Counted from the stretch's first letter, positions 8,239 to 19,300 are shown. The stretch: 64,000 nt of DNA from Labrys monachus (GCF_030814655.1 NZ_JAUSVK010000001.1:5091001-5155000); one strand, 5' to 3'. Program-made: numbers and translations. The notes: a model not told the origin generated them from the letters alone.

Positions 8239-8871
8239 TCAGCCCGGCGCCGTCCCCGAGGGGCTCGCGCCGTGGCGCAGCCCGTCGACGAGCAGATCCA
8301 CCATGCGCCGGGCGTGCTCGGGCCCCTGCCTGTAAGCGTGCATGCACAGGCTCGCGACCGCTCCCAGGAGGTCCTCCGCGGAAACATCGCTGCGAGCCTG
8401 GCCGGCGGCGGCCGCGGCTTCGAGCAGTCCCCGAAGCGCGGGTTCGAGCCGCTGCTGGAAATAGGCGGGCAAGGTCTCGAACACCGGGTTTCCCGAATGC
8501 AGGGCCGTGGCCAAGCCGCGCTTGGTCCCGATGAAGGCCGCATATCGGCGCATCCATCGCGCCAGCGCCTCGCCCGGCCCGTAAGCGGACGCCAGCGCCG
8601 GCGCGGCATCGGCGCAGGCATCGACTTCATGGCGGAAGACGGCGACGACAAGGTCCGAACGCTGCGGAAAATGCCGATAGACGGTGCCGATGCCGACGCC
8701 GGCCTTCTCCGCGATTTCCCGCACCGGCGCATCCACGCCGGAGACCGCGAACACCGCCAGCGCCGCTTCCAGCAGCGCGTCGGTGTTGCGTTGCGCATCG
8801 GCTCGCACGCGCCGGGGCTTCGCGTCCTCGTGGACGGCGTCATCGCCCTGCCCGGCCGCCTCCGTGCTCAT
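8239..8871 (-). CDS. TetR-family transcriptional regulator
   Basis: This 210-residue regulator has an N-terminal TetR helix-turn-helix (VREIAEKAGVGIGTVYRHFPQRSDLV, about residues 50-75) and a C-terminal ligand domain of the SbtR type (YAAFIGTKRGLATAL). An ATG nine bases upstream is also in frame, but its GGAG motif would abut the codon, so the later start with better spacing is chosen. It converges on the ureohydrolase gene and reads away from the sugar operon. No target is obvious. Confidence 0.85.
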   Translation of the reverse strand: MSTEAAGQGDDAVHEDAKPRRVRADAQRNTDALLEAALAVFAVSGVDAPVREIAEKAGVGIGTVYRHFPQRSDLVVAVFRHEVDACADAAPALASAYGPGEALARWMRRYAAFIGTKRGLATALHSGNPVFETLPAYFQQRLEPALRGLLEAAAAAGQARSDVSAEDLLGAVASLCMHAYRQGPEHARRMVDLLVDGLRHGASPSGTAPG

Positions 8872-9346
8872 TCCCGACATCTCCGCCCGCCAAACGGAAC
8901 ATGGCTCCCCGAAATCCGGGGGGACGTTCCCTGACCATTTAACCCGGCATGGCGGCGTTGGCCACGAATATGCACGGGAGAGCGGCCGGAACGCGGCGGT
9001 TCTCCATCGGCCGGCGAGGTTCAGGACGCCCTGCCCGGCGCCTCCCCGCCCTTCGACAGCATCCCATCATCCTCGCTCCGTTCCTCCAGTGAGAGCCGTT
9101 CACGTCGCCGCATCAAACGAGAAAATGATCGTACCGTGATCCAAATTGCACGCCATTCCCGCCCAGCTTTGGAATGACAGCCCTACCATGTCGAATTTCG
9201 CTCGATCGCGCCGCTACAAATGTGTTGACCGGTGCATTATTTCTCATCTAGCGTGTCCGTAAATCAGGGCTGCAGCGCACCGGTTCGGTATCGCCGCAGC
9301 GACGGTCTGGCGACCGGACCGAAACGACCGATGGGAGAGAGCTGCG
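8872..9346. other. Divergent intergenic region with a candidate sugar-operon promoter
   Basis: About 475 bases between the TetR gene and the sugar ABC operon. Near the TetR start, GGAAC and GTTCC flank a C-run/G-run pair (about 8900-8934), an imperfect dyad that could be the TetR site. Toward the operon, TTGACC (9225-9230) is followed after 17 bases by CTAGCG, a weak alphaproteobacterial-type promoter, leaving a leader of roughly 90 bases. No open frame in the gap looks real. Confidence 0.4.
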
Positions 9347-10855
<1,509 letters not shown>

Positions 10856-10885
10856 GCGCAAAGAAAAAGCCCCGGAATCAACGAT

Positions 10886-11908
10886 ATGGCAAATATAGAC
10901 GATCGCTCGACTTCTTCGCCCGCCAAAGCGGCGCGGCCCGTCTCCGCGGGGTGGCGCAGGCGCCTGCAGCAATATGGCATCATCGTCGCCTTCGTGGTGC
11001 TCTGCATCGCGCTCAGTGTGGCGTCGCCCTACTTCCTGGCGACGCAGAACCTGCTGAACGTGCTGCGCCAGTCGTCGATCAACGGCATTCTCGCGATGGG
11101 GATGACCTTCGTCATCCTGACCCGCGGCATCGATCTTTCGGTCGGCTCCCTCGTCGGGCTCGCGGGCGTGGTCGGGGCGAGCTTCGTCACCACATCGTCG
11201 GTCGCCGGCCTGCCCGGAGCTCCCTATGTGGCGATCGTGGGCATCCTGGCGGCCATCGTCGTCGGCCTTCTCGCCGGTGCCGTATCCGGAACCGTCGTCT
11301 CGCGCTTCAAGGTGCCCTCCTTCGTCGTCACGCTCGGCATGCTCTCTTCCGCGCGCGGGCTCGCCATGCTCTACACCGGCGGTCGCCCGATCCCGAGCCT
11401 CACCCCGTCCTTCCGCTGGATCGGCACGGGCGAGGTTCTCGGCGTTCCCACGCCGATCATCCTCCTGCTCGTCATCTACGCCATCTGCTGGTGGGTGCTC
11501 GGCAAGACGCGCTACGGCCGTTACGTCTACGCCATCGGCGGCAACCCGCGCGCCGCGGCGACGTCCGGCATCAACGTGCCGTGGATCCGGTTCTCGGTCT
11601 ATGCGGTGTCGGGCGCGCTGGCGGGCATCGCCGGCGTCCTCCTGGCCGCCCGCACCGGCGCAGGCCTGACCCAGGCCGGCCTGTCCTACGAACTCGATGC
11701 CATCGCCGCGGTCGTGATCGGCGGCACCAGTCTCTCCGGCGGCATAGGCACCGTCACCGGATCGCTCTTCGGCACGCTCATCATCGCGGTGATGAACAAC
11801 GGGCTCGACCTGCTCGGCGTCGACTCGAACTACCAGCAGATCATCAAGGGTCTGATGATCGTGGTTGCCGTGCTGCTGGATACGTCCCGCAGGAAGGAGG
11901 CCGAGTGA
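10886..11908 (+). CDS. Sugar ABC transporter permease (RbsC type)
   Basis: This 340-residue inner-membrane protein has about eight to ten hydrophobic stretches and the RbsC-family motif GMTFVILTRGIDLSVGS around residues 72-88. The later segments AVVIGGTSLSGGIGTV and ALLIAVMNNGLDLLGV-like helices are also typical (the actual text reads TLIIAVMNNGLDLLGV). It forms the channel with the preceding ATPase. A gap of about 30 bases separates the two genes, consistent with a single transcript. Confidence 0.92.
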   Translation: MANIDDRSTSSPAKAARPVSAGWRRRLQQYGIIVAFVVLCIALSVASPYFLATQNLLNVLRQSSINGILAMGMTFVILTRGIDLSVGSLVGLAGVVGASFVTTSSVAGLPGAPYVAIVGILAAIVVGLLAGAVSGTVVSRFKVPSFVVTLGMLSSARGLAMLYTGGRPIPSLTPSFRWIGTGEVLGVPTPIILLLVIYAICWWVLGKTRYGRYVYAIGGNPRAAATSGINVPWIRFSVYAVSGALAGIAGVLLAARTGAGLTQAGLSYELDAIAAVVIGGTSLSGGIGTVTGSLFGTLIIAVMNNGLDLLGVDSNYQQIIKGLMIVVAVLLDTSRRKEAE

Positions 11909-11973
11909 GCCCCCAAGGATCAGCCGGGTCCAAGAAAGTTCAACGTTCAAAATTCAATGGAGGAGAGACTACA

Positions 11974-12972
11974 ATGAAGCGCTTCGTCATAGGCGCCGTG
12001 AGCGCGCTCGCGCTGATGGCCTCGGGAATGGCCGCCGAGGCCAAGCCCATCCGGGTCGGCGTGACCCTGTACGGCCTCAAGGCCGAGTTCATGCAGCTCT
12101 GGGCTGCCGCGGTCAAGGAAAGCCCGGCCGTCAAGAACGGCATGGTGGAGGTCACCGTGCTCGACGGCCGCTACGATCCGCTGGTGCAGCAGGACCAGTT
12201 CTCGACGATGATCAGCCAGCATTACGATGCGATCATCTTCGCGCCGATCGATGCCGATGCCGGCGCGACCGCCGTCAAGATGGCGCATGATGCCGGTATT
12301 CCCGTCGTCGGCACCAACACCAGGGCCAACACGGACCTTCTCGCGTCCTATGTCGGCTCGGACGATACGCTGTCCGGCTACATGGAAGCCAAGTCGGTGC
12401 TCGACAAGATCGGATGCAAGGGCAACGTCGTCATCATCGACGGACCGATCGGCATCTCCGCGCAGATCCAGCGCAGCGAAGGCAACAAGAAGGCTCTCGC
12501 CGAGTGCCCCGCCGGACAGGTGAAGGTCCTCGCCGAAAAGACCGCGAACTGGTCGCGAGCGGAAGCCCAGTCCGTCATGGAAGACTGGCTGACCCGCTTC
12601 CCGGGCCAGATCCAGGGCGTGATCGGCCAGAACGACGAGATGGCCCTCGGTGCCATCGAGGCGATCAAGAGCCAGGGCATGAACACCTCGGACTTCGCCA
12701 TCGCCGGCATCGACGGCATCACCGACGGCCTTCTCGCCGTGAAGGCCGGCGAGATGACCTCGATCCTGCAGGATGCGCGGGCGCAGGCGCAGGGATCGCT
12801 CGACGTCGCGGCCAAGCTCGCGGATCCCAGCTATCAGCCGCAATCCGACATCTGGCAGCAATATCCGGAGATGAAGTGGGGCGACGGCAAGGAAAAGACC
12901 TATAATGTGCCGTGGACCAAGGTGACGACCGACAACGTCGACAAGCTTCTGTCCTTCCGCCAGAAGAAATAG
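11974..12972 (+). CDS. Periplasmic sugar-binding protein (RbsB type)
   Basis: The 332-residue protein has a signal peptide of about 23 residues cut near AAEAKP, then a periplasmic-binding-protein type 1 (ribose-binding-like) fold with APIDADAGATAVKMAHDAGI and GQNDEMALGAIEAIKS. An AGGAGAG ribosome-binding site precedes the ATG. It delivers sugar to the RbsA/RbsC-like pair. A strong hairpin follows the gene, as is common after binding-protein genes that must be made in excess. Confidence 0.9.
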   Translation: MKRFVIGAVSALALMASGMAAEAKPIRVGVTLYGLKAEFMQLWAAAVKESPAVKNGMVEVTVLDGRYDPLVQQDQFSTMISQHYDAIIFAPIDADAGATAVKMAHDAGIPVVGTNTRANTDLLASYVGSDDTLSGYMEAKSVLDKIGCKGNVVIIDGPIGISAQIQRSEGNKKALAECPAGQVKVLAEKTANWSRAEAQSVMEDWLTRFPGQIQGVIGQNDEMALGAIEAIKSQGMNTSDFAIAGIDGITDGLLAVKAGEMTSILQDARAQAQGSLDVAAKLADPSYQPQSDIWQQYPEMKWGDGKEKTYNVPWTKVTTDNVDKLLSFRQKK

Positions 12973-12984
12973 ACCCGCCGACAC

Positions 12985-13010
12985 GGACGGGGGCCGTTCG
13001 GGCCCCGTCC
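12985..13010 (+). terminator. Hairpin after the binding-protein gene
   Basis: GGACGGGGGCC, loop GTTC and GGGCCCCGTCC pair with one internal mismatch, followed by a pyrimidine-rich but not pure T tract (TTCCTCTCTTCC). It is either a partial terminator or a 3' mRNA stabiliser that raises binding-protein output relative to the downstream kinase. The next gene begins 37 bases later in the same direction, so read-through is expected. Confidence 0.6.
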
Positions 13011-13047
13011 TTCCTCTCTTCCCGTTCATGAACTACGAGAAAGTGCC

Positions 13048-14013
13048 ATGATCGTTGTTTTCGGGTCGGTCGCCGTCGATCTCGTGGTCAATGTGCCGCA
13101 TATCCCCCGCCCGGGGGAGAGCCTGCAGGCGCCCTGCTATACGCCCGTCGCCGGCTCAAAGGGGGGCAATCAGGCGCTTGCAGCCGCACGCTCCGGGGCC
13201 CGCGTCGTGCATGTCGCCAGTGTCGGCCGCGACGGCTATGCCGAGGCCGCCACCGCCGCGCTTCGTGCCGAAGGGGTCGACCTGTCGCATATCGCCCTGT
13301 CGGACAAGGCGACGGGGATCTGCTTGGTGGCCGTCGCGGCGGATGGCGAGAACACGGTCATCGCCGCGGCCGGGGCCAATCTCGACACCAGCGTCTCGCA
13401 GCTCGAAGCGGTGGCGTTCGGCTCCGGGGACACGCTCGTCCTGCAGATGGAAGTGCCGCTCCAGGACAATGTCGCCGCCGTGCGCCTCGCCAAGGCACGC
13501 GGGGCGCGGGTCATCCTGAACGTCGCGCCGGCGGGACCGGTGGACGGCGCCACGCTGTCGGCTCTCCACTTCCTCATCGTCAACGAGCACGAGGCCATGG
13601 TCGTGGCCAAGGCTCTCGGCCTCGCCGCAACCGAGCCCGAAGAGGCCGCCAGGGCGATCCATGACCGCTGCGGCTGCAGCACGATCGTCACGCTCGGCCC
13701 GCGGGGAGCCGTCGCCTATCACCGGGGATCGGCTGTTCCCGTCGCCGCGCCCGAGGTCGCCGTGCTCGACACCACCGGTGCCGGCGACAGCTTCACCGGC
13801 GCCTTCGCCGCCGCCCTGGACGCGGGCGAGGACCTGACGACGGCGCTCCGGCGCGCCGTCGCCGGCGGGTCCCTCGCTTGCACCGTGCACGGGGCCCAGA
13901 CCTCGATTCCGCGCCTGGATGCCATTCTCGCCGCCATGCGCCATCCGGACCAGCCCGCCATCGACGACGTCGGCTCGACCATCGGTGCAACGACATCTTC
14001 ACGGGGTGACTAG
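13048..14013 (+). CDS. Ribokinase-like sugar kinase (PfkB family)
   Basis: This is a 321-residue cytoplasmic kinase. It has the PfkB N-terminal motif GSKGGNQALAAARSGA (about 37-52) and the C-terminal motif TGAGDSFTGAF, where D247 is the expected catalytic base and GAGD (244-247) the anion hole. It would phosphorylate the sugar brought in by the preceding transporter. The sequence is closest in style to ribokinase, but 2-keto or deoxy sugar kinases share these motifs. Only three bases separate its stop from the SorC regulator gene. Confidence 0.88.
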   Translation: MIVVFGSVAVDLVVNVPHIPRPGESLQAPCYTPVAGSKGGNQALAAARSGARVVHVASVGRDGYAEAATAALRAEGVDLSHIALSDKATGICLVAVAADGENTVIAAAGANLDTSVSQLEAVAFGSGDTLVLQMEVPLQDNVAAVRLAKARGARVILNVAPAGPVDGATLSALHFLIVNEHEAMVVAKALGLAATEPEEAARAIHDRCGCSTIVTLGPRGAVAYHRGSAVPVAAPEVAVLDTTGAGDSFTGAFAAALDAGEDLTTALRRAVAGGSLACTVHGAQTSIPRLDAILAAMRHPDQPAIDDVGSTIGATTSSRGD

Positions 14014-14016
14014 GGT

Positions 14017-15069
14017 ATGGGCAATCCGATACACGATCCTGACATCGACCAAATGACAGAGATCGCGGCGCTCTACTACCTTCAGGAAGTCACGCAGGAC
14101 GAATTGGCCCGGCGCTACAACACGTCGCGATCGCGCGTGAGCCGCATCCTCAAGCGGGCGCGTGAAATGGGCGTCGTCGAGATCAACGTCCGCAGCAACG
14201 TGAACCTGTCCTGGCAGTTCGAGCGCGAGTTTCAGCAGCGCTTCGGACTGAACCGGCTTCTCGCCGCCGTCGACCAGCCCACGCAGGATGCGCAGCGAAG
14301 CGTCGTGGCATCGCTGGTGGCCGCCTATCTCGACAGCGTCCTGAGGGACGGGATGACGGTGGCGGTCGGCATGGGCCGGAACCTGGCGGCGATCGCCGAC
14401 GCGCCGGGCAGCCCGTCGCCGCGCAACGTCACCTTCGCCTCGTCGATCGGCGGTGCGCTGAGGGGCGGCGAGACCATCAATTCGGACCACATCGCGCGCC
14501 ATCTGGCGGCCCGCTTCGGCGGCCGCAGCCAGACGCTCTATGCGCCGGCCGTGGTCGCCACGCGCGAATTGCGGGAGGCGCTCGTCGAGAACGAGACCGT
14601 GAAGGAGACGCTCGACCGGGCTCGCCGCTCGGATATCGCGCTGATCGGCCTCGGCGACCTCTCCGAGGACAGCAACCTCATCCGGATGGGACTCTTCACG
14701 CCGCAGGAGATCACCATGGCTCGCGTCGCCGGCACCGTCGGAGACGTCATGGGACACGACTTCATCCGCATCGACGGCCAGCGGGCGGGCGGCATCATCG
14801 AAGGCAGGGTGATCGGCCTGACTCTGCCCGAGCTGGGGCCCATCCCCAATGTGGTTGCGGTGGCCTCCGAGCCGGGCAAGACGGCCGTGATCCTCGGCGC
14901 GTTGCGCACCGGCGTGATCAACACCCTCGCAACGAGCGTCGGCAATGCAGCCGCGATCATCGCCCTCGACGAGGCGGCTCCGATGAAGCCGGGAGCGGGC
15001 CCGCGGCAAGCGCGCGTTCCGCCGCATGGCGGCCATGCGCTCGACCCTTCGGAAAGCGGAGACCGGTGA
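14017..15069 (+). CDS. SorC-family sugar-responsive transcriptional regulator
   Basis: The 350-residue protein has an N-terminal helix-turn-helix (VTQDELARRYNTSRSRVSRI, about residues 25-44), then the SorC/DeoR-like sugar-phosphate sensor domain with GMTVAVGMGRNLAAIA and a GLGDLSEDSNLIRMG segment. SorC proteins sense a phosphorylated sugar. Its place directly after the kinase in the operon makes it the likely local regulator. Its end overlaps the next start as GTGA. Confidence 0.88.
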   Translation: MGNPIHDPDIDQMTEIAALYYLQEVTQDELARRYNTSRSRVSRILKRAREMGVVEINVRSNVNLSWQFEREFQQRFGLNRLLAAVDQPTQDAQRSVVASLVAAYLDSVLRDGMTVAVGMGRNLAAIADAPGSPSPRNVTFASSIGGALRGGETINSDHIARHLAARFGGRSQTLYAPAVVATRELREALVENETVKETLDRARRSDIALIGLGDLSEDSNLIRMGLFTPQEITMARVAGTVGDVMGHDFIRIDGQRAGGIIEGRVIGLTLPELGPIPNVVAVASEPGKTAVILGALRTGVINTLATSVGNAAAIIALDEAAPMKPGAGPRQARVPPHGGHALDPSESGDR

Positions 15070-16001
15070 CATCCGCCTCACGTCCGGGCAGCCAGGCCGG
15101 TCCGTCCCCGCGCGTCATCCGGATCGGCCGCGAGGAGGTGACCGAGCACCTCACCGGGCTGCAGGCTGCGGAATGCCCGTTCTGGGACGGTTCGGGCCAG
15201 GATCTGTGGCTCGTCGACATGGCGGCCCCGTCCCTCATCCGCCTGCACCCCGAAACCGGCGAGAAGACCGTCTGGCCGATGCCGGAGGCGATCGGCAGCT
15301 TCGCGCTGTGCGAGACCGACGGCAAGGCGATCGTGGCGCTCGCCGGCGGGCTGTTCATCCTGGATCTCGGCAGCGGGGCCCTCAGGCTGTTCGCCCGTCC
15401 CGAGCCGGAGGGCTCCGAAAACAGGCTGAACGACGGCAAGGCGAGCCCCGAAGGACGGTTCTGGGTCGGCGGGATGAATCTGTCGACGCCGCGTCGTGCC
15501 GCAGCCGGCCTGTTCAGAATCGACCCGGACGGCGCCTGGACCCGCGTCCTCGACGGGATCATCACCTCGAACGGCCTCGCCTGGTCGGCGGACGGACGGC
15601 GCATGTTTCATTCCGACAGCCGGGGGGAGACGCTGCGCTCCTTCGACTACGAGCCCGCGACCGGCGACATTTCCGGCGCGAGGACGCTGGCGCGGCTTTC
15701 CGACAGCGAGGGACGGCCCGACGGCGGCACCATCGACGCCGAGGGCTGTTACTGGAGCGCGGGCGCTTCTGCGAGCTGCCTCAACCGCTTTGCGGCCGAC
15801 GGCACGCTGGCCGAGCGCTACATCCTGCCGGTGGCGGCGCCGTCCATGCTCTGCTTCGGCGGGCCGGACTTCGACCGCATCTTCGTCACCAGCCTTTCGG
15901 TGGCCAAGGGCGGCGTGACGGAGACGGGACGCGTGATCTCGTTCCCCGCCCCGGTGCGCGGGCTCGCGGGACACCGGTTCCGGCTCGAAGCGCCCCCGTG
16001 A
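15066..16001 (+). CDS. SMP-30/gluconolactonase-family lactonase
   Basis: This 311-residue six-bladed propeller starts at a GTG that overlaps the SorC stop. Metal-site positions of the family are visible: the glutamate in AECPFWD (the usual AEGP motif with Cys for Gly), the asparagine in SNGLAWS and the aspartate in RPDGGTIDAEG. HSDSRGETL matches the YxxDS blade. Such enzymes hydrolyse sugar lactones made by sugar dehydrogenases. With the kinase and transporter it suggests a pathway that accepts both phosphorylated and oxidised sugar forms; the substrate is not known. Confidence 0.85.
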   Translation: MTSASRPGSQAGPSPRVIRIGREEVTEHLTGLQAAECPFWDGSGQDLWLVDMAAPSLIRLHPETGEKTVWPMPEAIGSFALCETDGKAIVALAGGLFILDLGSGALRLFARPEPEGSENRLNDGKASPEGRFWVGGMNLSTPRRAAAGLFRIDPDGAWTRVLDGIITSNGLAWSADGRRMFHSDSRGETLRSFDYEPATGDISGARTLARLSDSEGRPDGGTIDAEGCYWSAGASASCLNRFAADGTLAERYILPVAAPSMLCFGGPDFDRIFVTSLSVAKGGVTETGRVISFPAPVRGLAGHRFRLEAPP

Positions 16002-16176
16002 TGCGCATGCCCCCAAAGCGGTTCATGACATGGCGGTCCATGGAGGGCATGCAGATTCGGCTGGTAGCGCTCTCTTGGCTGGTGCCGACGGCATAGCGTC
16101 GCTGGAGAAAATGCAAGATCCCGATGGCATGGATGCGGCGCGGTCGCGCACGATCATCCCTGCCTATCTCACTGCG

Positions 16177-16944
16177 TCAGACCGCTTCCTTCAGCCGCTG
16201 ATGCAGGATCTTGCCGACGAAATCGCGCGTCCGGTCCGTTCGGGGCTGGGCAAAGATCTGCTGCGGCGTCCCGGTCTCAATGATGCGGCCCTGGTCCATC
16301 ATGGCGACGCGACTCGATACTTCCCGCACGAACGACATTTCATGCGACACGATGAGCATGGTCATGCCTTCTCGGGCGAGAGTGCGGATGATGTCGAGAA
16401 CCTCCGTGACCAGTTCCGGGTCCAGAGCAGACGTCACTTCGTCGAGAAGCAGGATCGCCGGATGAAGCGCCAGGGCCCTGGCGATCGCCACGCGCTGCTG
16501 CTGGCCGCCGGAGAGCTCGTCGGGATAGGCATGGATCCGGCCGGCGAGGCCGACCTTTTCCAGAAGGGCCCGCGCTTCCGCCTCGACCTCCTTGGCCGGC
16601 CGCTTCTTGATCTTGACGGGCGTGACCATGACGTTGCGCAGGACGTCCATGTTCTGGAAGAGGTTGTACTGCTGAAAGACGATGGCCGTGCGGTCGCGCA
16701 ATGTGCGCAAATCCTCCTTCGAGCGATAGTTCACGTCGACGCCTCCGATCCTGACCGCTCCGGCGCTCGGCGGCGTCAATCCCATCAGCACGCGAAGCAA
16801 AGTGCTCTTGCCCGATCCGGAGGATCCGATGAGGCTGACGACTTCGCCCTTCTCGATGGAGAGGTCGATTCCCTCGAGGACCTTGACGGTGCCATAGGCG
16901 CAAGCAAGCCCGTTGATGACGACATACGACATGTTTTGCTCCAA
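16177..16944 (-). CDS. Polar amino acid ABC transporter ATPase (GlnQ type)
   Basis: The 255-residue ATPase has Walker A GSSGSGKST (40-48), [19 protein letters not shown] and LLDEVTSALDPE. Use of V in DEVTSALDPE instead of P is a frequent variant in this family. A start four codons later (MSYVV) is equally possible. It is the last gene of a leftward block of binding protein, permease, permease and ATPase, immediately downstream of the flavin monooxygenase genes. Confidence 0.9.
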   Translation of the reverse strand: MEQNMSYVVINGLACAYGTVKVLEGIDLSIEKGEVVSLIGSSGSGKSTLLRVLMGLTPPSAGAVRIGGVDVNYRSKEDLRTLRDRTAIVFQQYNLFQNMDVLRNVMVTPVKIKKRPAKEVEAEARALLEKVGLAGRIHAYPDELSGGQQQRVAIARALALHPAILLLDEVTSALDPELVTEVLDIIRTLAREGMTMLIVSHEMSFVREVSSRVAMMDQGRIIETGTPQQIFAQPRTDRTRDFVGKILHQRLKEAV

Positions 16945-17026
16945 TTCGTCGGGATCGGCAGCGCGGCACGGACAGGGGCGTCCGCAGCGAGCACGGCGCA
17001 GCGGTGCCGGTAGGGGGATGCCGATT

Positions 17027-17740
17027 TCACGCGGCTCCCGGCTCCGGGAGGGCTGGCCGGTGGCCCCGTCCGGACAGGCGCCGCTCCAGATAAGCGCCGA
17101 ACCGGCCGAGGGGATAGGACATCAGATAATATCCGACCAGCACGACGCCGTAGACCAGCAGCGAGGAATAGCCCCGGGTCACCAGAACCTTGCCGGCAAA
17201 GGTCAGCTCGATCACGCCCAGCTGCGAGGCGAGCGCGGTATCCTTCACCAGGGAGACCATGAAGGCGACGGCCGCGGGTAGGACGACGCGCCACGCCTGC
17301 GGCACGATGACCGAAAAGAGGATCCGCGCCGCCGAGAAGTTCATGGCCTCCGCCGCTTCGATCTGCAGACGCGGCACGGAACTGAAGCCGGCCCGGAAAA
17401 CCTCGGCGAGATAGGCCGACGCGATGATGCAGACCGCGACCAGCGCGATGACGAACAAAGGCAGGTTGTATCCCGCTCCCTGCGAGATGAAGAACACCAG
17501 GAACAGCGTGACGATGAAGGGAATGCGCCTGAAAAGCTCGGCGAAGAGGATGAGAACGAGCCGGACCGGCAGCAGCCATGCCGCGCGTGTGCGCCGCATG
17601 GCCGCGACGACGAAGCCCGCCGCGAGGCCGACCACGCAACCTGCCACGGTCAGGGCCAAGGTGACGCCTGCCGAGGTGAGCAGAAAGACGATGTTATAAT
17701 AGGTGAACAGACGTGGCAGTTCGGCAAGCAAGGCGGCCAT
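17027..17740 (-). CDS. Polar amino acid ABC transporter permease
   Basis: This 237-residue membrane protein has about five hydrophobic segments, RRIPFIVTLFLVFF and the EAA loop QIEAAEAMNFSAARILF. An open frame begins 36 bases earlier, but that would overlap the upstream permease by 34 bases. The chosen ATG begins two bases after that permease stop, which fits normal coupling. It pairs with the neighbouring permease to form a heterodimeric channel. Confidence 0.88.
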   Translation of the reverse strand: MAALLAELPRLFTYYNIVFLLTSAGVTLALTVAGCVVGLAAGFVVAAMRRTRAAWLLPVRLVLILFAELFRRIPFIVTLFLVFFISQGAGYNLPLFVIALVAVCIIASAYLAEVFRAGFSSVPRLQIEAAEAMNFSAARILFSVIVPQAWRVVLPAAVAFMVSLVKDTALASQLGVIELTFAGKVLVTRGYSSLLVYGVVLVGYYLMSYPLGRFGAYLERRLSGRGHRPALPEPGAA

Positions 17741-17742
17741 GG

Positions 17743-18432
17743 TCAAAAAATCCTCGCTCTGACGCGAAAGCACCACAAGCCGACCAAATAGAGCGTGACA
17801 CTCGCGACCACGGTCAGCATGACATAGATGCCTCCGGCGATCAGGAAGACTTCTATGGTCCTGAATGTGCTTGCACCGATATCGATCGCGGTTCCCGTGA
17901 GTTCGGACACGCCGAACAGTCCGGCGATCGAGCTGCCGAGCACCAGCCAGATGAACATGTTGGACAGGGGCGCATAGATCGTGCGCGCGATATGCGGGAG
18001 AATGACATACCAGAAGCTCTGGAGGCCGCTCATGCCCAGGGCTTCGGCGGCCTCCATTTCGTTGCGTCGAACCGAAATGACGCCGGCCCGCATGATCTCG
18101 GTCAGATAGGCACCGGCATTCAAGGTCAGGCCGATGATCGATGCCGTCAGCGGCGACATCATGATTCCGTAGTCGGGAAGCGCGTAGAAGAGCACGAAGA
18201 TCTGGATCAGGGACGGCGTGTTGGTGAAGAACCCGACATAGATCCGTACGACCAGCACGACGGCCTTGTTTCCGTAGACCTTCCCCATCGCACCGGCGAT
18301 GCCGAGAAGGCAGCCGCCCCAGAACGCAGCGAAGGCGATTTCGAGCGTGGTCAGCGAGGCGCGCATCAGCTCCGGAGAATGCTTGAGGACCTCGCCGAAT
18401 TGGAAAGTGTAGTTCACGGGGTCGGTCCTCAA
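17743..18432 (-). CDS. Polar amino acid ABC transporter permease
   Basis: The 229-residue inner-membrane permease has the usual TNTPSLIQIFVLFYALP motif and the EAA loop NEMEAAEALGMSGLQSFW. It lies between the binding protein and the second permease with very tight spacing. Together with these and the ATPase it makes a complete second importer beside the monooxygenase genes. Confidence 0.9.
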   Translation of the reverse strand: MRTDPVNYTFQFGEVLKHSPELMRASLTTLEIAFAAFWGGCLLGIAGAMGKVYGNKAVVLVVRIYVGFFTNTPSLIQIFVLFYALPDYGIMMSPLTASIIGLTLNAGAYLTEIMRAGVISVRRNEMEAAEALGMSGLQSFWYVILPHIARTIYAPLSNMFIWLVLGSSIAGLFGVSELTGTAIDIGASTFRTIEVFLIAGGIYVMLTVVASVTLYLVGLWCFRVRARIF

Positions 18433-18469
18433 GACGAAGGGCGGTGCCGAGCGAACGACGGCCGAGGCC

Positions 18470-19300
18470 TCAGAAATAGGGATTTGGCACGATCTTCACC
18501 GTCATCGGCGCCTTGAACCACTTCTCCCAGGTATCTTCGACGAAGCCGCCGGTGTGCAGGTCGTAAAGGACGATGTTGAGATAGCGGACCAGGGCGTCGT
18601 TGTTCTGGGCGACCCCGATACCGTCATAGTGGGTATTGATGACCTCGGGAATCACGCGCCACTTCACGTCCGGATAGTTCTTGGTGAACGCCATGTAGAA
18701 GTCGATATTTTCCACCAGCGCATCGGCCCGCCCCTGGGCGATGGAACGTGTCACGTCCGCCATGGTGTCGACGAGGAGGATCTTGGCCTTGGGCAGGTTT
18801 TCCTTGAGGAAATCGACGGTCCACACGCCGCGGATCAGGACGAGGGTGTATTTCTCGTCGTTCAATTCCTTCCACGATTTCGCCTGGACCTTGTCCGTCG
18901 TCAGCACGGCCATGGATTCGGTGTGCAGCGGCACGGTGTAGGCGATGAGCTTTGCGCGCTCCGGCGTGCGGGTGAGTCCGCCCAGCGAGATATCGATCCG
19001 GTCGCTCACCAGGAACGGCACGCGCTGGGCGATTTCCGTCATGACGAAGTCGGGCTTGACGCCCAGCGTATCGGCGATCTTCTTGCCGACATCGACGTCG
19101 AAACCCTCGATCTCGTTGGTTTCGCCCAATGCGGACTGCGGCGGGGAGTTCGGCAGGACGCCGATCCGGATCGTCCCGCTCTTGATGATCTCGTCCAGAG
19201 ACCGGGCGTCGACCGAGGCGACGCCGGAACCAGCGATGACGGCAACGAAGGTCGCAGCCGCGACGAACGTTGCCCGGATGCTTCGTATGAATGACGGCAT
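18470..19300 (-). CDS. Periplasmic binding protein, family 3 (polar amino acid type)
   Basis: This 276-residue protein has a signal peptide of roughly 32 residues ending near VDARS, then the family-3 solute-binding fold: GTIRIGVLPNSPPQS, IEGFDVDVGKKIAD and SLGGLTRTPERAKLI. The ATG used is preceded by AGGGGATAGGA; an earlier in-frame ATG 42 bases upstream would put a charged tail before the signal peptide and is less likely. It is the first gene of the second importer. The ligand may be a degradation intermediate or relative of the monooxygenase substrate. Confidence 0.88.
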   Translation of the reverse strand: MPSFIRSIRATFVAAATFVAVIAGSGVASVDARSLDEIIKSGTIRIGVLPNSPPQSALGETNEIEGFDVDVGKKIADTLGVKPDFVMTEIAQRVPFLVSDRIDISLGGLTRTPERAKLIAYTVPLHTESMAVLTTDKVQAKSWKELNDEKYTLVLIRGVWTVDFLKENLPKAKILLVDTMADVTRSIAQGRADALVENIDFYMAFTKNYPDVKWRVIPEVINTHYDGIGVAQNNDALVRYLNIVLYDLHTGGFVEDTWEKWFKAPMTVKIVPNPYF

